NCBI GenBank assembly: GCA_000710935.1
Contig: BAYV01000109.1
Span: forward strand, 124,001 to 188,000
From: Iodidimonas nitroreducens
GTDB lineage: Bacteria > Pseudomonadota > Alphaproteobacteria > Sphingomonadales > Rhodothalassiaceae
DNA: 64,000 nt
Direction: 5' to 3'
The notes beneath the pieces were generated by a model. That model was not told the DNA's origin and searched no databases. It worked only from the letters and a program-made list of their open reading frames with translations. Both the position numbers and the translations under genes were made by a program. Shown here piece after piece: positions 26,566 through 35,743 of this stretch; position 1 is the first letter of the stretch; each line of letters starts with the position of its first letter.

Positions 26566-27257
26566 GCAGGGGGCTTCAATCTATGGGTTCGCTCAGCGTC
26601 AGATCGCCAGACTTGTGGCCAGCGAGCTTGGCAAAAGAGCGGCTCGATGTTTCACGTGAAACATATGAGCGCTTGTGCCTTTATGAAGCGCTTTTGAAAA
26701 AATGGCAGGCAAAGATCAATCTGATTGGCCCGGTAACCGTGGATCATATCTGGACGCGCCATTTTCTTGATAGTGCTCAGATAGTGGCGCAGGTTCGTGA
26801 TCATTCGTCTTTGTATCCGGGGGCGGAAAAGGGTGAAAAGCCAAGCTGGTTGGATCTGGGGGCCGGGGCGGGATTTCCCGGCCTTGTGCTGGCCTGTTTT
26901 GATGCGGGCCCCGTGCATCTGGTGGAAAGCGATCAGCGTAAATGCAGCTTTTTGCGGCAGGTAATCCGGGAAACCGGGGTGAATGCCACCATCCACCACA
27001 GCCGGATCGAGCAGCTTGCGCCTTTTCCGGTGGATATCATCACCGCCCGCGCCCTGGCCCCATTGGATCAGCTTTTGGCTTATGGGGAAAAATTCTGCAC
27101 ACCTCAAAGTGAATACTGGTTTTTGAAGGGACGGTCCGTGCAAGAGGAATTGACCCGCTGCCAACAATCCTGGACAGTTGAGGCGGAGCTTTTTGAAAGC
27201 TGGACCGACCCCCAGGCAATCCTCATTCAGATAAGGGCGGCAAGCCGTGCAGGATAA
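26562..27257 (+). CDS. rsmG: 16S rRNA (guanine-527-N7)-methyltransferase RsmG (GidB)
   Basis: A 231-residue SAM methyltransferase acting on G527. [16 protein letters not shown] binds SAM, and [15 protein letters not shown] and [19 protein letters not shown] are typical. Near the N-terminus VSRET is encoded by a parS site lying within the gene. It overlaps mnmG by four bases and parA by eleven. The protein is slightly long because of the N-terminal lead before the parS-encoded segment. Confidence 0.95.
   Translation: MSRGLQSMGSLSVRSPDLWPASLAKERLDVSRETYERLCLYEALLKKWQAKINLIGPVTVDHIWTRHFLDSAQIVAQVRDHSSLYPGAEKGEKPSWLDLGAGAGFPGLVLACFDAGPVHLVESDQRKCSFLRQVIRETGVNATIHHSRIEQLAPFPVDIITARALAPLDQLLAYGEKFCTPQSEYWFLKGRSVQEELTRCQQSWTVEAELFESWTDPQAILIQIRAASRAG
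26648..26663. promoter_or_regulatory. parS: parS site 3, inside rsmG
   Basis: A perfect TGTTTCACGTGAAACA palindrome in the coding sequence of rsmG, read as VSRET in the protein. A parS inside gidB is a recurring arrangement in alphaproteobacteria. Confidence 0.95.
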
Positions 27258-28053
27258 AAAACCCATAAGCCCCCGGATCATTGCCGTTGCCAATCAAAAG
27301 GGCGGGGTGGGGAAAACCACGACCGCCATCAATCTGGCAACCGCCTTATCGGCCATCGGGAAAAAGGTGATGATCCTTGATCTTGATCCGCAGGGGAATG
27401 CCTCCACCGGATTTGGGATTGATCGCGCGCAGCGGTCTTTATCGTCTTATGATCTGGTGATGGGCGAAGCCGATATAGCCTCGGTCTTGGTGAAAACGGG
27501 GATTCCCGGGCTTTATGTGGTGCCCTCGACCATCGATCTTTCCGGCGCTGATATGGAATTGGTGACCATGCCGCGCCGGGCTTATCGCCTGCGGGATATG
27601 CTGGAAAAAGATCCCGGCCTTGCTGGCTTTGATTATGTTCTGATCGATTGTCCGCCGTCGCTTTCCCTGCTCACCTTGAATGCCCTGACGGTGGCGGAAC
27701 AGGTCTTGGTGCCCTTGCAATGTGAATTTTTCGCCCTTGAAGGCTTATCGCTTTTGCTGCGGACGATCGAGCGGGTGCGGTCAAGCTATAATCCATCTTT
27801 GGCCATTGCCGGTGTGGTGCTGACCATGTTTGACAAGCGCAATCGCTTGAGCGAGCAGGTCGCCCGGGATGTGCGCGATTATCTGGGGGATGTGGTGTTC
27901 AAAACCGTGATCCCGCGCAATGTGCGTGTATCAGAAGCGCCAAGCCATGGAAAACCCGCGCTTTTATATGATCACCGCTGTTCGGGCAGCCAGGCCTATA
28001 TGAAATTGGCCAGTGAAGTTTTGCGCAGAGAAGGAAGGGCACGGGCGGCATGA
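27247..28053 (+). CDS. parA: Chromosome partitioning ATPase ParA
   Basis: A 268-residue deviant-Walker ATPase that moves ParB-parS complexes over the nucleoid. KGGVGKTT (18-25) has the signature first Lys, LDLDPQGNASTGFG is Walker A', and VLIDCPPSLSLLTLNAL is the switch II region. The start is GTG at 27247, inside the rsmG end. It is short-form, without an N-terminal regulatory HTH, and chromosomal in context. Confidence 0.97.
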   Translation: MQDKKPISPRIIAVANQKGGVGKTTTAINLATALSAIGKKVMILDLDPQGNASTGFGIDRAQRSLSSYDLVMGEADIASVLVKTGIPGLYVVPSTIDLSGADMELVTMPRRAYRLRDMLEKDPGLAGFDYVLIDCPPSLSLLTLNALTVAEQVLVPLQCEFFALEGLSLLLRTIERVRSSYNPSLAIAGVVLTMFDKRNRLSEQVARDVRDYLGDVVFKTVIPRNVRVSEAPSHGKPALLYDHRCSGSQAYMKLASEVLRREGRARAA

Positions 28054-29021
28054 GCGATCCTCAGCAAACAGCAAAGCCAAAAACGCGGGCGGTTCAGCGG
28101 GGTTTGGGCCGGGGGCTTTCTGCCCTGATGGATGATTATCCGCTGGATGAGGGCCATGATACACAAGGACGGGCCGGTGGGCGCGATGGGGATGGGGTGC
28201 GGGTTTTGCCGATCCATCATCTGATGGCCAATCCGTTTCAGCCCCGGCGGATCTTTGATGCGGAAGAACTGCAATCGCTGGCCGAATCTATTCGGGAAAA
28301 AGGCGTGTTGCAGCCCATTCTGGTGCGAAAATCGGCCAAAGATGGCGCTGATGGGCCGCGTTATGAAATCATTGCCGGGGAGCGGCGCTGGCGGGCATCC
28401 CAAAAAGCGGGCCTGCATGATGTCCCGGTTCTGGTGCGCGATCTGGATGATCGGGCGGCGCTGGAAGTGGCGATCATCGAAAATATCCAAAGGCGCGATC
28501 TTTCGGCCATCGAAGAAGCGCAGGGTTATCTGCGCTTGATCGATGATTTCGGCCATAAGCAGGATGAAATCGCTAAGGCTGTGGGGAAATCCCGCAGCCA
28601 TATCGCCAATCTTTTGCGTCTGCTCAGCCTGCCTGAAGCGGTGCGGCATATGGTGGATGATGGCCGCCTGAGCATGGGCCATGCCCGTGCCTTGATCGGT
28701 ACTTCTGATCCTTTGGCTTTGGCGAAAAAAGCCATCGAGGGGGAATTGAGCGTGCGGGCGGTGGAAAAGCTCGTCAATGCACAAAAAGATCAGCGAAAAG
28801 TGCCAACAGCCAGCCAATCATCATCCTCTTCATCAGTGGGTCATAAGCCCGGCACATTCCGGAAAGACGCCGATACCCGGGCTTTGGAGCAGGATCTCAG
28901 CCAATCTTTGGGTTTTGTTGTGAGCATCGATCATAAGGGGGATGCGGGCGGGCAGGTCACGATCCGCTATGCCTCATTAGAACAGCTTGATGATCTGTGC
29001 CAGGCGCTGATCGAGCGCTAA
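28050..29021 (+). CDS. parB: Chromosome partitioning protein ParB
   Basis: A 323-residue CTP-dependent DNA clamp that loads at parS. RGLGRGLSAL near the N-terminus is the ParA-contact region, GERRWRA (110-116) is the CTP-binding arginine patch, and the HTH lies near 171-193 (QDEIAKAVGKSRSHIANLLR). The C-terminal dimer domain follows a serine-rich linker (SQSSSSSSVG). Three cognate parS sites are in this window. The ATGA overlap with parA indicates coupled expression. Confidence 0.97.
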   Translation: MSDPQQTAKPKTRAVQRGLGRGLSALMDDYPLDEGHDTQGRAGGRDGDGVRVLPIHHLMANPFQPRRIFDAEELQSLAESIREKGVLQPILVRKSAKDGADGPRYEIIAGERRWRASQKAGLHDVPVLVRDLDDRAALEVAIIENIQRRDLSAIEEAQGYLRLIDDFGHKQDEIAKAVGKSRSHIANLLRLLSLPEAVRHMVDDGRLSMGHARALIGTSDPLALAKKAIEGELSVRAVEKLVNAQKDQRKVPTASQSSSSSSVGHKPGTFRKDADTRALEQDLSQSLGFVVSIDHKGDAGGQVTIRYASLEQLDDLCQALIER

Positions 29022-29106
29022 AGCAGTACCACATTGCGTGAGAGCGGCAGGAAAAAGGCTGGTGCGATTCTTTAGAAAACCGTACCAACCCATTGATCCA
29101 AGAGCC

Positions 29107-32100
29107 TTATGATCCAACGGCTCGCGACATGATCGAGCGCAGATGCCGGGCCGCAAAAGACAGCTTCGCCACCGAAAGGGGGCCGCTTGATTTCAGATCA
29201 GCCAAAAGCCGATCTGCCCGCATCCGGGTCATGTCCTGCTCTTTAAACCAGAGGCTCACGGCTTCCGCCCCCTGATCGCTGGCGGTATTTTGCAGGATAT
29301 AGCGGGTGAGTTCCCGTTGTTGATCGGCCAGATCATCCAAAACCGCCCGGGCGGCCAAACGATCCCAATGATCTTCGGTTGAAATCAACTCGCTGGTCTG
29401 GCGCAGCCAATCAAAGCCGATGCATTCCCCCACTTCGGAAAAAGCGCGGCCCACATCCACCACATCCCGGCCCAAAGCCATGGCCACTTTTTGCACATCG
29501 CAGCAAAACCCGAGCATCTGCAGGGAAACCACCCGGCGTGCGAGCTCAAGGGGCGAGCCTTGTTCTTGATACATCGCCACCCGGGTTTGATAGGCCTCCC
29601 GCGACAGGGGGGATAAAACCTCTTCCGGTTGTGCCAAAAGGGCCGCCACCCCATCGCCATAGGTTTCGATCAGGGGTTTGAGGGCCAAAGGGCGATCTTC
29701 ATTGCGCAAAAACCAGATGGTTTGCTGTTTGATCAGGGTGGTCAACTCCAGATGCATCAGGGTTTGAATGGTTGAGGGCACCTGATGATCAAGAGCATCG
29801 ATCTGTGGCCATAGGCTATGCAGCCGGAAAATATCCCGCACCACCAGAAAAGCGCTGAAAATCTGATCAACACCAAGGCCGGTTTCCTCGCGCACCTCAT
29901 AAACAAAGGTCAGCCCGGCGCGATTCACCACCTGATTAACCAAAATGGTGGCGATCATTTCCCGGCGCAAGCGATGATTTTCCAAGGATTTTGGAAAGCG
30001 TTCCACCAGAATATCAGGAAAGCCCAAGCATAATTCAGGCTGTAAAAATGGATCATCCAAAAGATCAGCCCGGGTCATGACGGCTTTCAGACTGAGCTTG
30101 GCATAAGCCATGAGGACCGATAATTCCGGTCGGCTCAGCCCTTTTTGCGTCACCGCAAGTTCGGAAAACTGCTCTTCGCTGGGCAGAAATTCGATATCGC
30201 GATCCAGCGTTCCCTCGCGGGCAAGGGTGCGGATGAGGCCGGCATGGCTTTCCCGGGCGCCTGCAGCTTGCGCCTCGGCGTGGCTAAGGGCTTGTGTCTG
30301 CAGATAATTGTCTTCCAAAACAATAGCGGCCACGGCATCCGTCATCTCGGCTAAAAGCGAGTCGCGGTTTTGGGGTTTTAGGGTGCCTGTGGCCATGGCA
30401 TCGGCCAGCAGGATTTTGATATTGACCTCTTTATCCGAACAATCGACACCGGCGGAATTATCGATGAAATCGGTATTGATCCGGCCGCCGGCGCGGGCAA
30501 ATTCGATTCGCGCTTTCTGGGTCATCCCCAGATTAGCCCCTTCGCCCACACAGCTTGCCCGCAATTCGCTCGCATTGATCCGCAAGATATCATTGGCCCG
30601 GTCGCCGGCATCGGCGTGGCTTTCTTCCGTGGCTTTCACATAGGTACCGATCCCCCCAAACCACAAAAGATCGGCTTTGGCCTTCAGGATATGATGGATC
30701 AGTTGGGTGGGGGTGAGGCTGTCTTTGTCGATCCCCAAAAAGGCTTTGATCTGCGGGTTGAGGCGGATGGATTTGGCACTGCGCGACCACACCCCGCCGC
30801 CTTCGGATATGAGGCTGGTATCATAATCCGCCCAGCTTGATCGGTTGAGCGCAAATAAACGCTGGCGCTCCTTGAAGCTGGCATCAGCATGGGCTTCGGG
30901 ATCGGGATCGATGAAGATATGGCGATGATCAAAAGCAGCGCGCAGGCGGATGGCACGGGATAAAAGCATGCCATTGCCAAACACATCCCCCGACATATCC
31001 CCCACCCCGATCACGGTGAAAGGATCGATGTCCACATTCAGCCCGCGTTCGCGGAAATGGCGCTCCACTGAAACCCAGGCACCCCGGGCGGTAATGGCCA
31101 TGGCTTTATGGTCATAGCCCTGGCTGCCGCCGGATGCGAAGGCATCGCCGAGCCAGAATTTGCGTTCTTTGGCGATCTGGTTGGCAATGTCGGAAAAGCT
31201 TGCGGTGCCTTTATCGGCGGCAACCACCAGATAAGGATCATCCTCATCATGGCAAAGAACCCGATCCGGATGCGTCAGCGTTCCATCCACAAGATTATCG
31301 GTGATCGATAACAGGCTGCAGATAAAGCGTTTATAGCAGGCGATCCCTTCATCCAGAATGGCTTCACGATCCCCGCCCGTGGGCAGATTTTTGGGAACGA
31401 AGCCCCCCTTTGCGCCCACCGGCACGATCACCGCATTCTTCACATGCTGGGCTTTCACCAGCCCTAAAACTTCGGTCCGGAAATCCTGGCGCCGATCCGA
31501 CCAGCGCAAACCCCCGCGCGCCACCGGCCCCCAGCGCAGATGCACCCCTTCAACACGCGGAGAATAAACAAAGATTTCCCGCCATGGCCGGGGCAAGGGC
31601 GCTTCATCCACATCATGGGACCTGATCTTGATGGCAAGGCCTGTAGTGCCATCCGAGCCTTTGTCGCAATCAAGGGATTGATAGAAATTGGTGCGAACGC
31701 TGGCTTTGATCAGGCTGAAAAAGGCCCGCAGGATGCGATCCTCATCAAGGCCCGTGACCTGATCGAGCGCTTCATGAAAGCGGCTTTCAAGGCTAGCCAC
31801 CCGCGCATCACGCTGATCATCTTTTGTCCCATCGGGGGTCCCATCGGGATCAAAGCGGGCCGCAAACAGATCAAACAGATCGCGGCTGATCTGGGGATGA
31901 TCGCGCAGGCATCGGGCCACATAGACCTGACCGAAAGGCAGGCCAAGCTGCCGCATGAAGCGGCTATAGGCGCGCAAAACCACGATCTGCCGGGCGGTGA
32001 GGCTGCAATCAATGGCCAGGCTGTTGAAGCTGTCGTCTTCCACCCGCCCGGTCCAGACATGAACCAAAAGATCTTCGACCAAGGGCTTGAGCGTTTTGAT

Positions 32101-34014
32101 ATCGAGATGGGCACCGGATTTGAGCAGGAAGAAATCATGAATGCAGCCGCCTTCCTCGCGCTCCAGCTCATAGGCATGTTCGCTGATCACCTTCAGGCCC
32201 AGATGCTCGAGCATCGGCAGGCACTGGCTCAGGGGGATGATCTCGCTGCCATGGTACATTTTGAGCCGCAGGGCATCGGGGCGGTCGGTTTCCCGGCGAT
32301 ACAGATCAAAGCCGATGCCTTCACTCTGGCGCAGGGCATGGATTTTGGCAATGTCGAGCACACCATGATCAGGATCGAAATCTTCCTGATAACCAAGCGA
32401 GAAAATCTGGCCATAGCGATTATAAAGATGGATACCATCCTCTTCGCCATGGCGCTCCACCAGATGTTCGCGCAGCAATTCGGGCCAGCCCTTTACGGCT
32501 TCGGCCAGCCTTTGATCGATCATCGCCTCATCGGCTTTGGGAACCTGGCCGGGCTTGGTGCGGATGATGAAATGCCAGCGGGCCATCACATCATCGGATA
32601 GCTGGGCGTAATAAACCGAAATTTCGCCATTGAAGGCATCGCATAAAATGCTTTCAACGGCCTGACGCAGCCCGGAATGATAAACATCGCGCGGCACATA
32701 AACGAGAGCCGAAACAAAACGCTCGAATTGATCGCGACGGATGAAGGCCCGGGGGCGGGGCCGTTCAAGCAGATGCAAAACCCCAAGGCCGGTGCGCAAA
32801 AGCCGCCCTTCCTCGATCTGGAAGAGTTCATCGCGGGGAAAGGTTTCCAGAATATGGCGCAGGGCCTTACCGGCATGGCTGCGTTTGTCGAATAGGGCGC
32901 GCTTTTGCACATTTTCCACCTTGCGGCGCAAAAGCGGCGTGTCATAGGGGCTTTCGGCATAGGCCTGGGATGTGAAAAGGCCGGTAAAGCGGCGCTCGCC
33001 AATCACGCCGCCGTCTTCGTTATAAATTTTGACCCCCACATAATCCATATGCACCGGGCGATGCACTGTGGCCTTTACATTGGCTTTGGTAATGATCACC
33101 GGCTTATCGGGCTGGGCCAGAAAATGGCGGATTTCCGCTGAAATCGCGGTCAGCCCCTGGGTGCCGCGCAGGATGAAGCGATTGGGATCGCGCAAAATGC
33201 CCAGGCCCGATTTTTCCACGGCATGAAAATCGCTGTCTGTTGCATCGCCATCAAAGCGATATTCCCGATAGCCCAGAAAGGTAAAGTGATCCGCCCCCAG
33301 CCAGCGCAGAAAGCGGATGGTTTCTTCCTGATCATCAGGATCGATGGGCGGGGGATTGACCGTCAGCGATGCCACTGTTTCATCGATTTTGGCAATCATC
33401 GCCCGCCAATCTTTCACGCTGGCGCGCACATCATGCAAAATGGTTTCGATCACGCGCTTGATATCTTCGAGCACGGCAGGATCGGATTGGGCATCGATCT
33501 CGATATACATGCATGATTCACGGCCATCACCGCGTTCATGGCCCCGTTCAAAGCTAACGGCCCCGATAAATTTCCGCCGCTTTCCGGTTTCATCGCGATC
33601 CATCATCACAATGGGATGATGCACCGCATGGAGGCGATAGCGATGGGTAACGGCCAAACCGCCGGTGATCGAATCCACCAGAAAAGGCATATCATCATTG
33701 ACGATGGCGATGGCGGTGTGGGCTGTGCCCCAGCCGCCTTTCAGGCTGCGTGGGTTAAAAACCTCGATCTTGGGCTGCCCGGCTTTTCGGGTAGCGCTCA
33801 TCTGCCACAGATGAAAGGCAATGGCATAAAGGGTCTCGGGCGATTGAGCGATCACATCATCGGGCGATGCATGGGCATAAAAAACATCAAGAAAGCGCAG
33901 AAAATCGTCGCGTTCTTTTTTCGGGGCATTTTTCCCTGCGATCTGGATCACCTCGGCGATCACTGCGTCTTTGTGCTCAAAGGGGTTCGAGCCGTTCACA
34001 TCCATCTCATTCAT
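29107..34014 (-). CDS. gdhB: NAD-specific glutamate dehydrogenase, large (GDH-180) type
   Basis: A single 1635-residue protein of the large L-GDH class, converting glutamate to 2-oxoglutarate and ammonia with NAD. The long N-terminal part contains ACT-like regulatory regions. The catalytic domain shows GPVARGGLRWSDRRQDFRTEV, VPVGAKGGFVPK (substrate Lys region), GGSQGYDHKAM and WFGGIGTYVKA. The C-terminus is helical. The length agrees with the family (about 1600). It is monocistronic and convergent with parB; the 85-base gap shows no clear terminator. The gene symbol follows Pseudomonas usage and is tentative. Confidence 0.93.
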   Translation of the reverse strand: MNEMDVNGSNPFEHKDAVIAEVIQIAGKNAPKKERDDFLRFLDVFYAHASPDDVIAQSPETLYAIAFHLWQMSATRKAGQPKIEVFNPRSLKGGWGTAHTAIAIVNDDMPFLVDSITGGLAVTHRYRLHAVHHPIVMMDRDETGKRRKFIGAVSFERGHERGDGRESCMYIEIDAQSDPAVLEDIKRVIETILHDVRASVKDWRAMIAKIDETVASLTVNPPPIDPDDQEETIRFLRWLGADHFTFLGYREYRFDGDATDSDFHAVEKSGLGILRDPNRFILRGTQGLTAISAEIRHFLAQPDKPVIITKANVKATVHRPVHMDYVGVKIYNEDGGVIGERRFTGLFTSQAYAESPYDTPLLRRKVENVQKRALFDKRSHAGKALRHILETFPRDELFQIEEGRLLRTGLGVLHLLERPRPRAFIRRDQFERFVSALVYVPRDVYHSGLRQAVESILCDAFNGEISVYYAQLSDDVMARWHFIIRTKPGQVPKADEAMIDQRLAEAVKGWPELLREHLVERHGEEDGIHLYNRYGQIFSLGYQEDFDPDHGVLDIAKIHALRQSEGIGFDLYRRETDRPDALRLKMYHGSEIIPLSQCLPMLEHLGLKVISEHAYELEREEGGCIHDFFLLKSGAHLDIKTLKPLVEDLLVHVWTGRVEDDSFNSLAIDCSLTARQIVVLRAYSRFMRQLGLPFGQVYVARCLRDHPQISRDLFDLFAARFDPDGTPDGTKDDQRDARVASLESRFHEALDQVTGLDEDRILRAFFSLIKASVRTNFYQSLDCDKGSDGTTGLAIKIRSHDVDEAPLPRPWREIFVYSPRVEGVHLRWGPVARGGLRWSDRRQDFRTEVLGLVKAQHVKNAVIVPVGAKGGFVPKNLPTGGDREAILDEGIACYKRFICSLLSITDNLVDGTLTHPDRVLCHDEDDPYLVVAADKGTASFSDIANQIAKERKFWLGDAFASGGSQGYDHKAMAITARGAWVSVERHFRERGLNVDIDPFTVIGVGDMSGDVFGNGMLLSRAIRLRAAFDHRHIFIDPDPEAHADASFKERQRLFALNRSSWADYDTSLISEGGGVWSRSAKSIRLNPQIKAFLGIDKDSLTPTQLIHHILKAKADLLWFGGIGTYVKATEESHADAGDRANDILRINASELRASCVGEGANLGMTQKARIEFARAGGRINTDFIDNSAGVDCSDKEVNIKILLADAMATGTLKPQNRDSLLAEMTDAVAAIVLEDNYLQTQALSHAEAQAAGARESHAGLIRTLAREGTLDRDIEFLPSEEQFSELAVTQKGLSRPELSVLMAYAKLSLKAVMTRADLLDDPFLQPELCLGFPDILVERFPKSLENHRLRREMIATILVNQVVNRAGLTFVYEVREETGLGVDQIFSAFLVVRDIFRLHSLWPQIDALDHQVPSTIQTLMHLELTTLIKQQTIWFLRNEDRPLALKPLIETYGDGVAALLAQPEEVLSPLSREAYQTRVAMYQEQGSPLELARRVVSLQMLGFCCDVQKVAMALGRDVVDVGRAFSEVGECIGFDWLRQTSELISTEDHWDRLAARAVLDDLADQQRELTRYILQNTASDQGAEAVSLWFKEQDMTRMRADRLLADLKSSGPLSVAKLSFAARHLRSIMSRAVGS

Positions 34015-34164
34015 CCAAAAAATTGATTATCGGGGGGCAATAGGGTCATAAGGGGTGTCATTGTCTTCAGGCTCTCCCCTGATAAGGCCGCATCATGGCA
34101 TCAGCCGGGCAGGCACAGGCCCCCGCAGCCCGAAAAGGGGCGGTTGCCATCAAGGGGAGAATAT

Positions 34165-34230
34165 ATGAACAGCGCATCGGCTTTTTTGCCTGAGAAAATC
34201 AGTCTTTTGCTCATCTCATATTGTGCATAA
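34165..34230 (+). CDS. Possible 21-residue small ORF with a strong ribosome-binding site
   Basis: In the 254-base gap between the RimK fusion and the GDH gene, ATG at 34165 is preceded by AAGGGGAGA at good spacing and opens a 21-codon frame (MNSASAFLPEKISLLLISYCA) ending TAA. It resembles nothing I know. A leader peptide or chance are both possible. Confidence 0.2.
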   Translation: MNSASAFLPEKISLLLISYCA

Positions 34231-34268
34231 GGGTGCAAGGCGAGATCGGCAATCAAAAGATGAATTGA

Positions 34269-35648
34269 TCAGTGGCGTCCATTGCGGCCGCTGCGATCTT
34301 CCAGATGGCCGATCAGGGCGGCGGCCAGATCAAGGCCGGTCACGGTTTCAAATTGTTCCAGATCACAAATCGGGTCCACGTCCACCACCAAAGGCCCGGC
34401 ATCGGATCGCACCAGATCCACCACCGCGGCTTGCAGGCCCAGAGCGGAAACGGCTTTGCTGGCAATCTTTCGTTCAAGGGCGGTGGGCCGGGCTTTCACA
34501 GCCCTGCGCGGGGAAATATCGCCCTGGCTCAGGGGGGATTTCCCCTCAGGATCGGGCTGCAAAAGCAAAGAGGCATGAATTTTTCGCCCCAGAACAAAGC
34601 AGCGCAAAGCCGCACCATTGGCTTGGGCGATATAATTCTGAACCAATATATGCGCCCGCAAGCCCCGCATCGCCGCCAGCACGGATTGCGCCGCTTTCCG
34701 CGTATCCACAATGACCGCGCCCCGATCTTCGCTGCCTTCCAGAATTTTCAGCATCAAAGGCGCGCCGCCCAAAAGCTTCACCAGATGGGCATTGCTGTCG
34801 GTGGCATTGGCAAAGCCCATATCGGGTTGGGGAATGGCCCGCCGGGCGAGCTTTTGGCTGGCATGAAGGCGATCCCAGCAGGCGGCAAGCGCCGCAGAAT
34901 TATTCAGGCTGCGAATGCCGCTGGTTTCAAATTGCCGCAAAAGGGCAAGGCCATAAACCAGATCGGTCGCGGTCAGCCAGGGCAGGGCGATATCAAAGCG
35001 GGGCAGAGCCTCGCCATTCAGATGCGCCCGAAGCTGGCCCTGTTCAACCGACATATAGCAGCGATTGACATCAAGCGCGTGAATTTCATGCCCCCGCGCC
35101 TGTGCCGCTTCGATGATCCGTTCGCAGATGGCCAGCCCGGGGGCCCCATGAAGCAGGGCAATCCGCAAAGGCCGGTCGGCGGCATGAACATGGGGCAGGT
35201 CGTCATAAACCGATAGATCAAGGCTGCCCTGAATACAGGATCGGGTCACATCCACCAGAATGCCATCCTCAAGAGCGCGTCGCCCCAAAAGCATCCGATA
35301 AGACATGGTCTCGCGATTGGTCAGGGAAATTTCAATGGGCCAGAGGCGATCACCCAATCGGGCATGGGTGCGGATGATGGGGCGCAGTTCAGTCTCGCCA
35401 TTCGATGAGGTGATCTCGCGTTGGCCGATGAGTTCGGCTTCGCAGAAAATCTCGATTTCCGGGCGTTCCGGCAGGGGGTGAAGGCCAAAACGGATATAAT
35501 CGGCTTGGTTTTTCCTGAAGGGATGAACGGAAAAGGCGTGAAGGGACGACGTTTGGGCGCCGGTATCGATCTTGGCACGCACGCCGGGAATGGCCAGATC
35601 AGGCAGCGCCACCCATTCTTCCCAGCCCACACTGAAAGTCATCCGCAC
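34269..35648 (-). CDS. Fusion of RimB-like retropepsin (ATP-dependent zinc protease family) and RimK-like ATP-grasp ligase
   Basis: A 459-residue two-domain protein. Residues 1 to about 145 match the PF05618-type retropepsin-like domain: VGWEEWVALPDLAIPGVRAKIDTGAQTSSL, with catalytic Asp28 in DTGA, and the later LLGRRAL. Residues ~155-455 are a RimK/ATP-grasp ligase: LPRFDIALPWLT, PLMLKILEGSEDRGAVIV, HILVQNYI and VVDLVRSDAGPLVVDVDP. RimK adds glutamates to the S6 C-terminus or similar tails, and RimB-type proteases trim them, so maker and trimmer may be in one chain. S6 itself is not in this window, so the substrate is inferred. Confidence 0.85.
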   Translation of the reverse strand: MRMTFSVGWEEWVALPDLAIPGVRAKIDTGAQTSSLHAFSVHPFRKNQADYIRFGLHPLPERPEIEIFCEAELIGQREITSSNGETELRPIIRTHARLGDRLWPIEISLTNRETMSYRMLLGRRALEDGILVDVTRSCIQGSLDLSVYDDLPHVHAADRPLRIALLHGAPGLAICERIIEAAQARGHEIHALDVNRCYMSVEQGQLRAHLNGEALPRFDIALPWLTATDLVYGLALLRQFETSGIRSLNNSAALAACWDRLHASQKLARRAIPQPDMGFANATDSNAHLVKLLGGAPLMLKILEGSEDRGAVIVDTRKAAQSVLAAMRGLRAHILVQNYIAQANGAALRCFVLGRKIHASLLLQPDPEGKSPLSQGDISPRRAVKARPTALERKIASKAVSALGLQAAVVDLVRSDAGPLVVDVDPICDLEQFETVTGLDLAAALIGHLEDRSGRNGRH

Positions 35649-35743
35649 TTCTGCCCTTTAATCCTGATCATGCGTTCGTTTAGCCGTTCACGTAGCGATT
35701 GTGGCCGGTTCAGGGAAAGGGCGCAATCCTTGTTAGCGATGGA

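Noticed and set aside
31540-32601. Plus-strand open frame of about 350 codons inside the GDH gene
   Set aside because: It lies wholly antisense to NAD-GDH, whose motifs are unmistakable in the minus frame.
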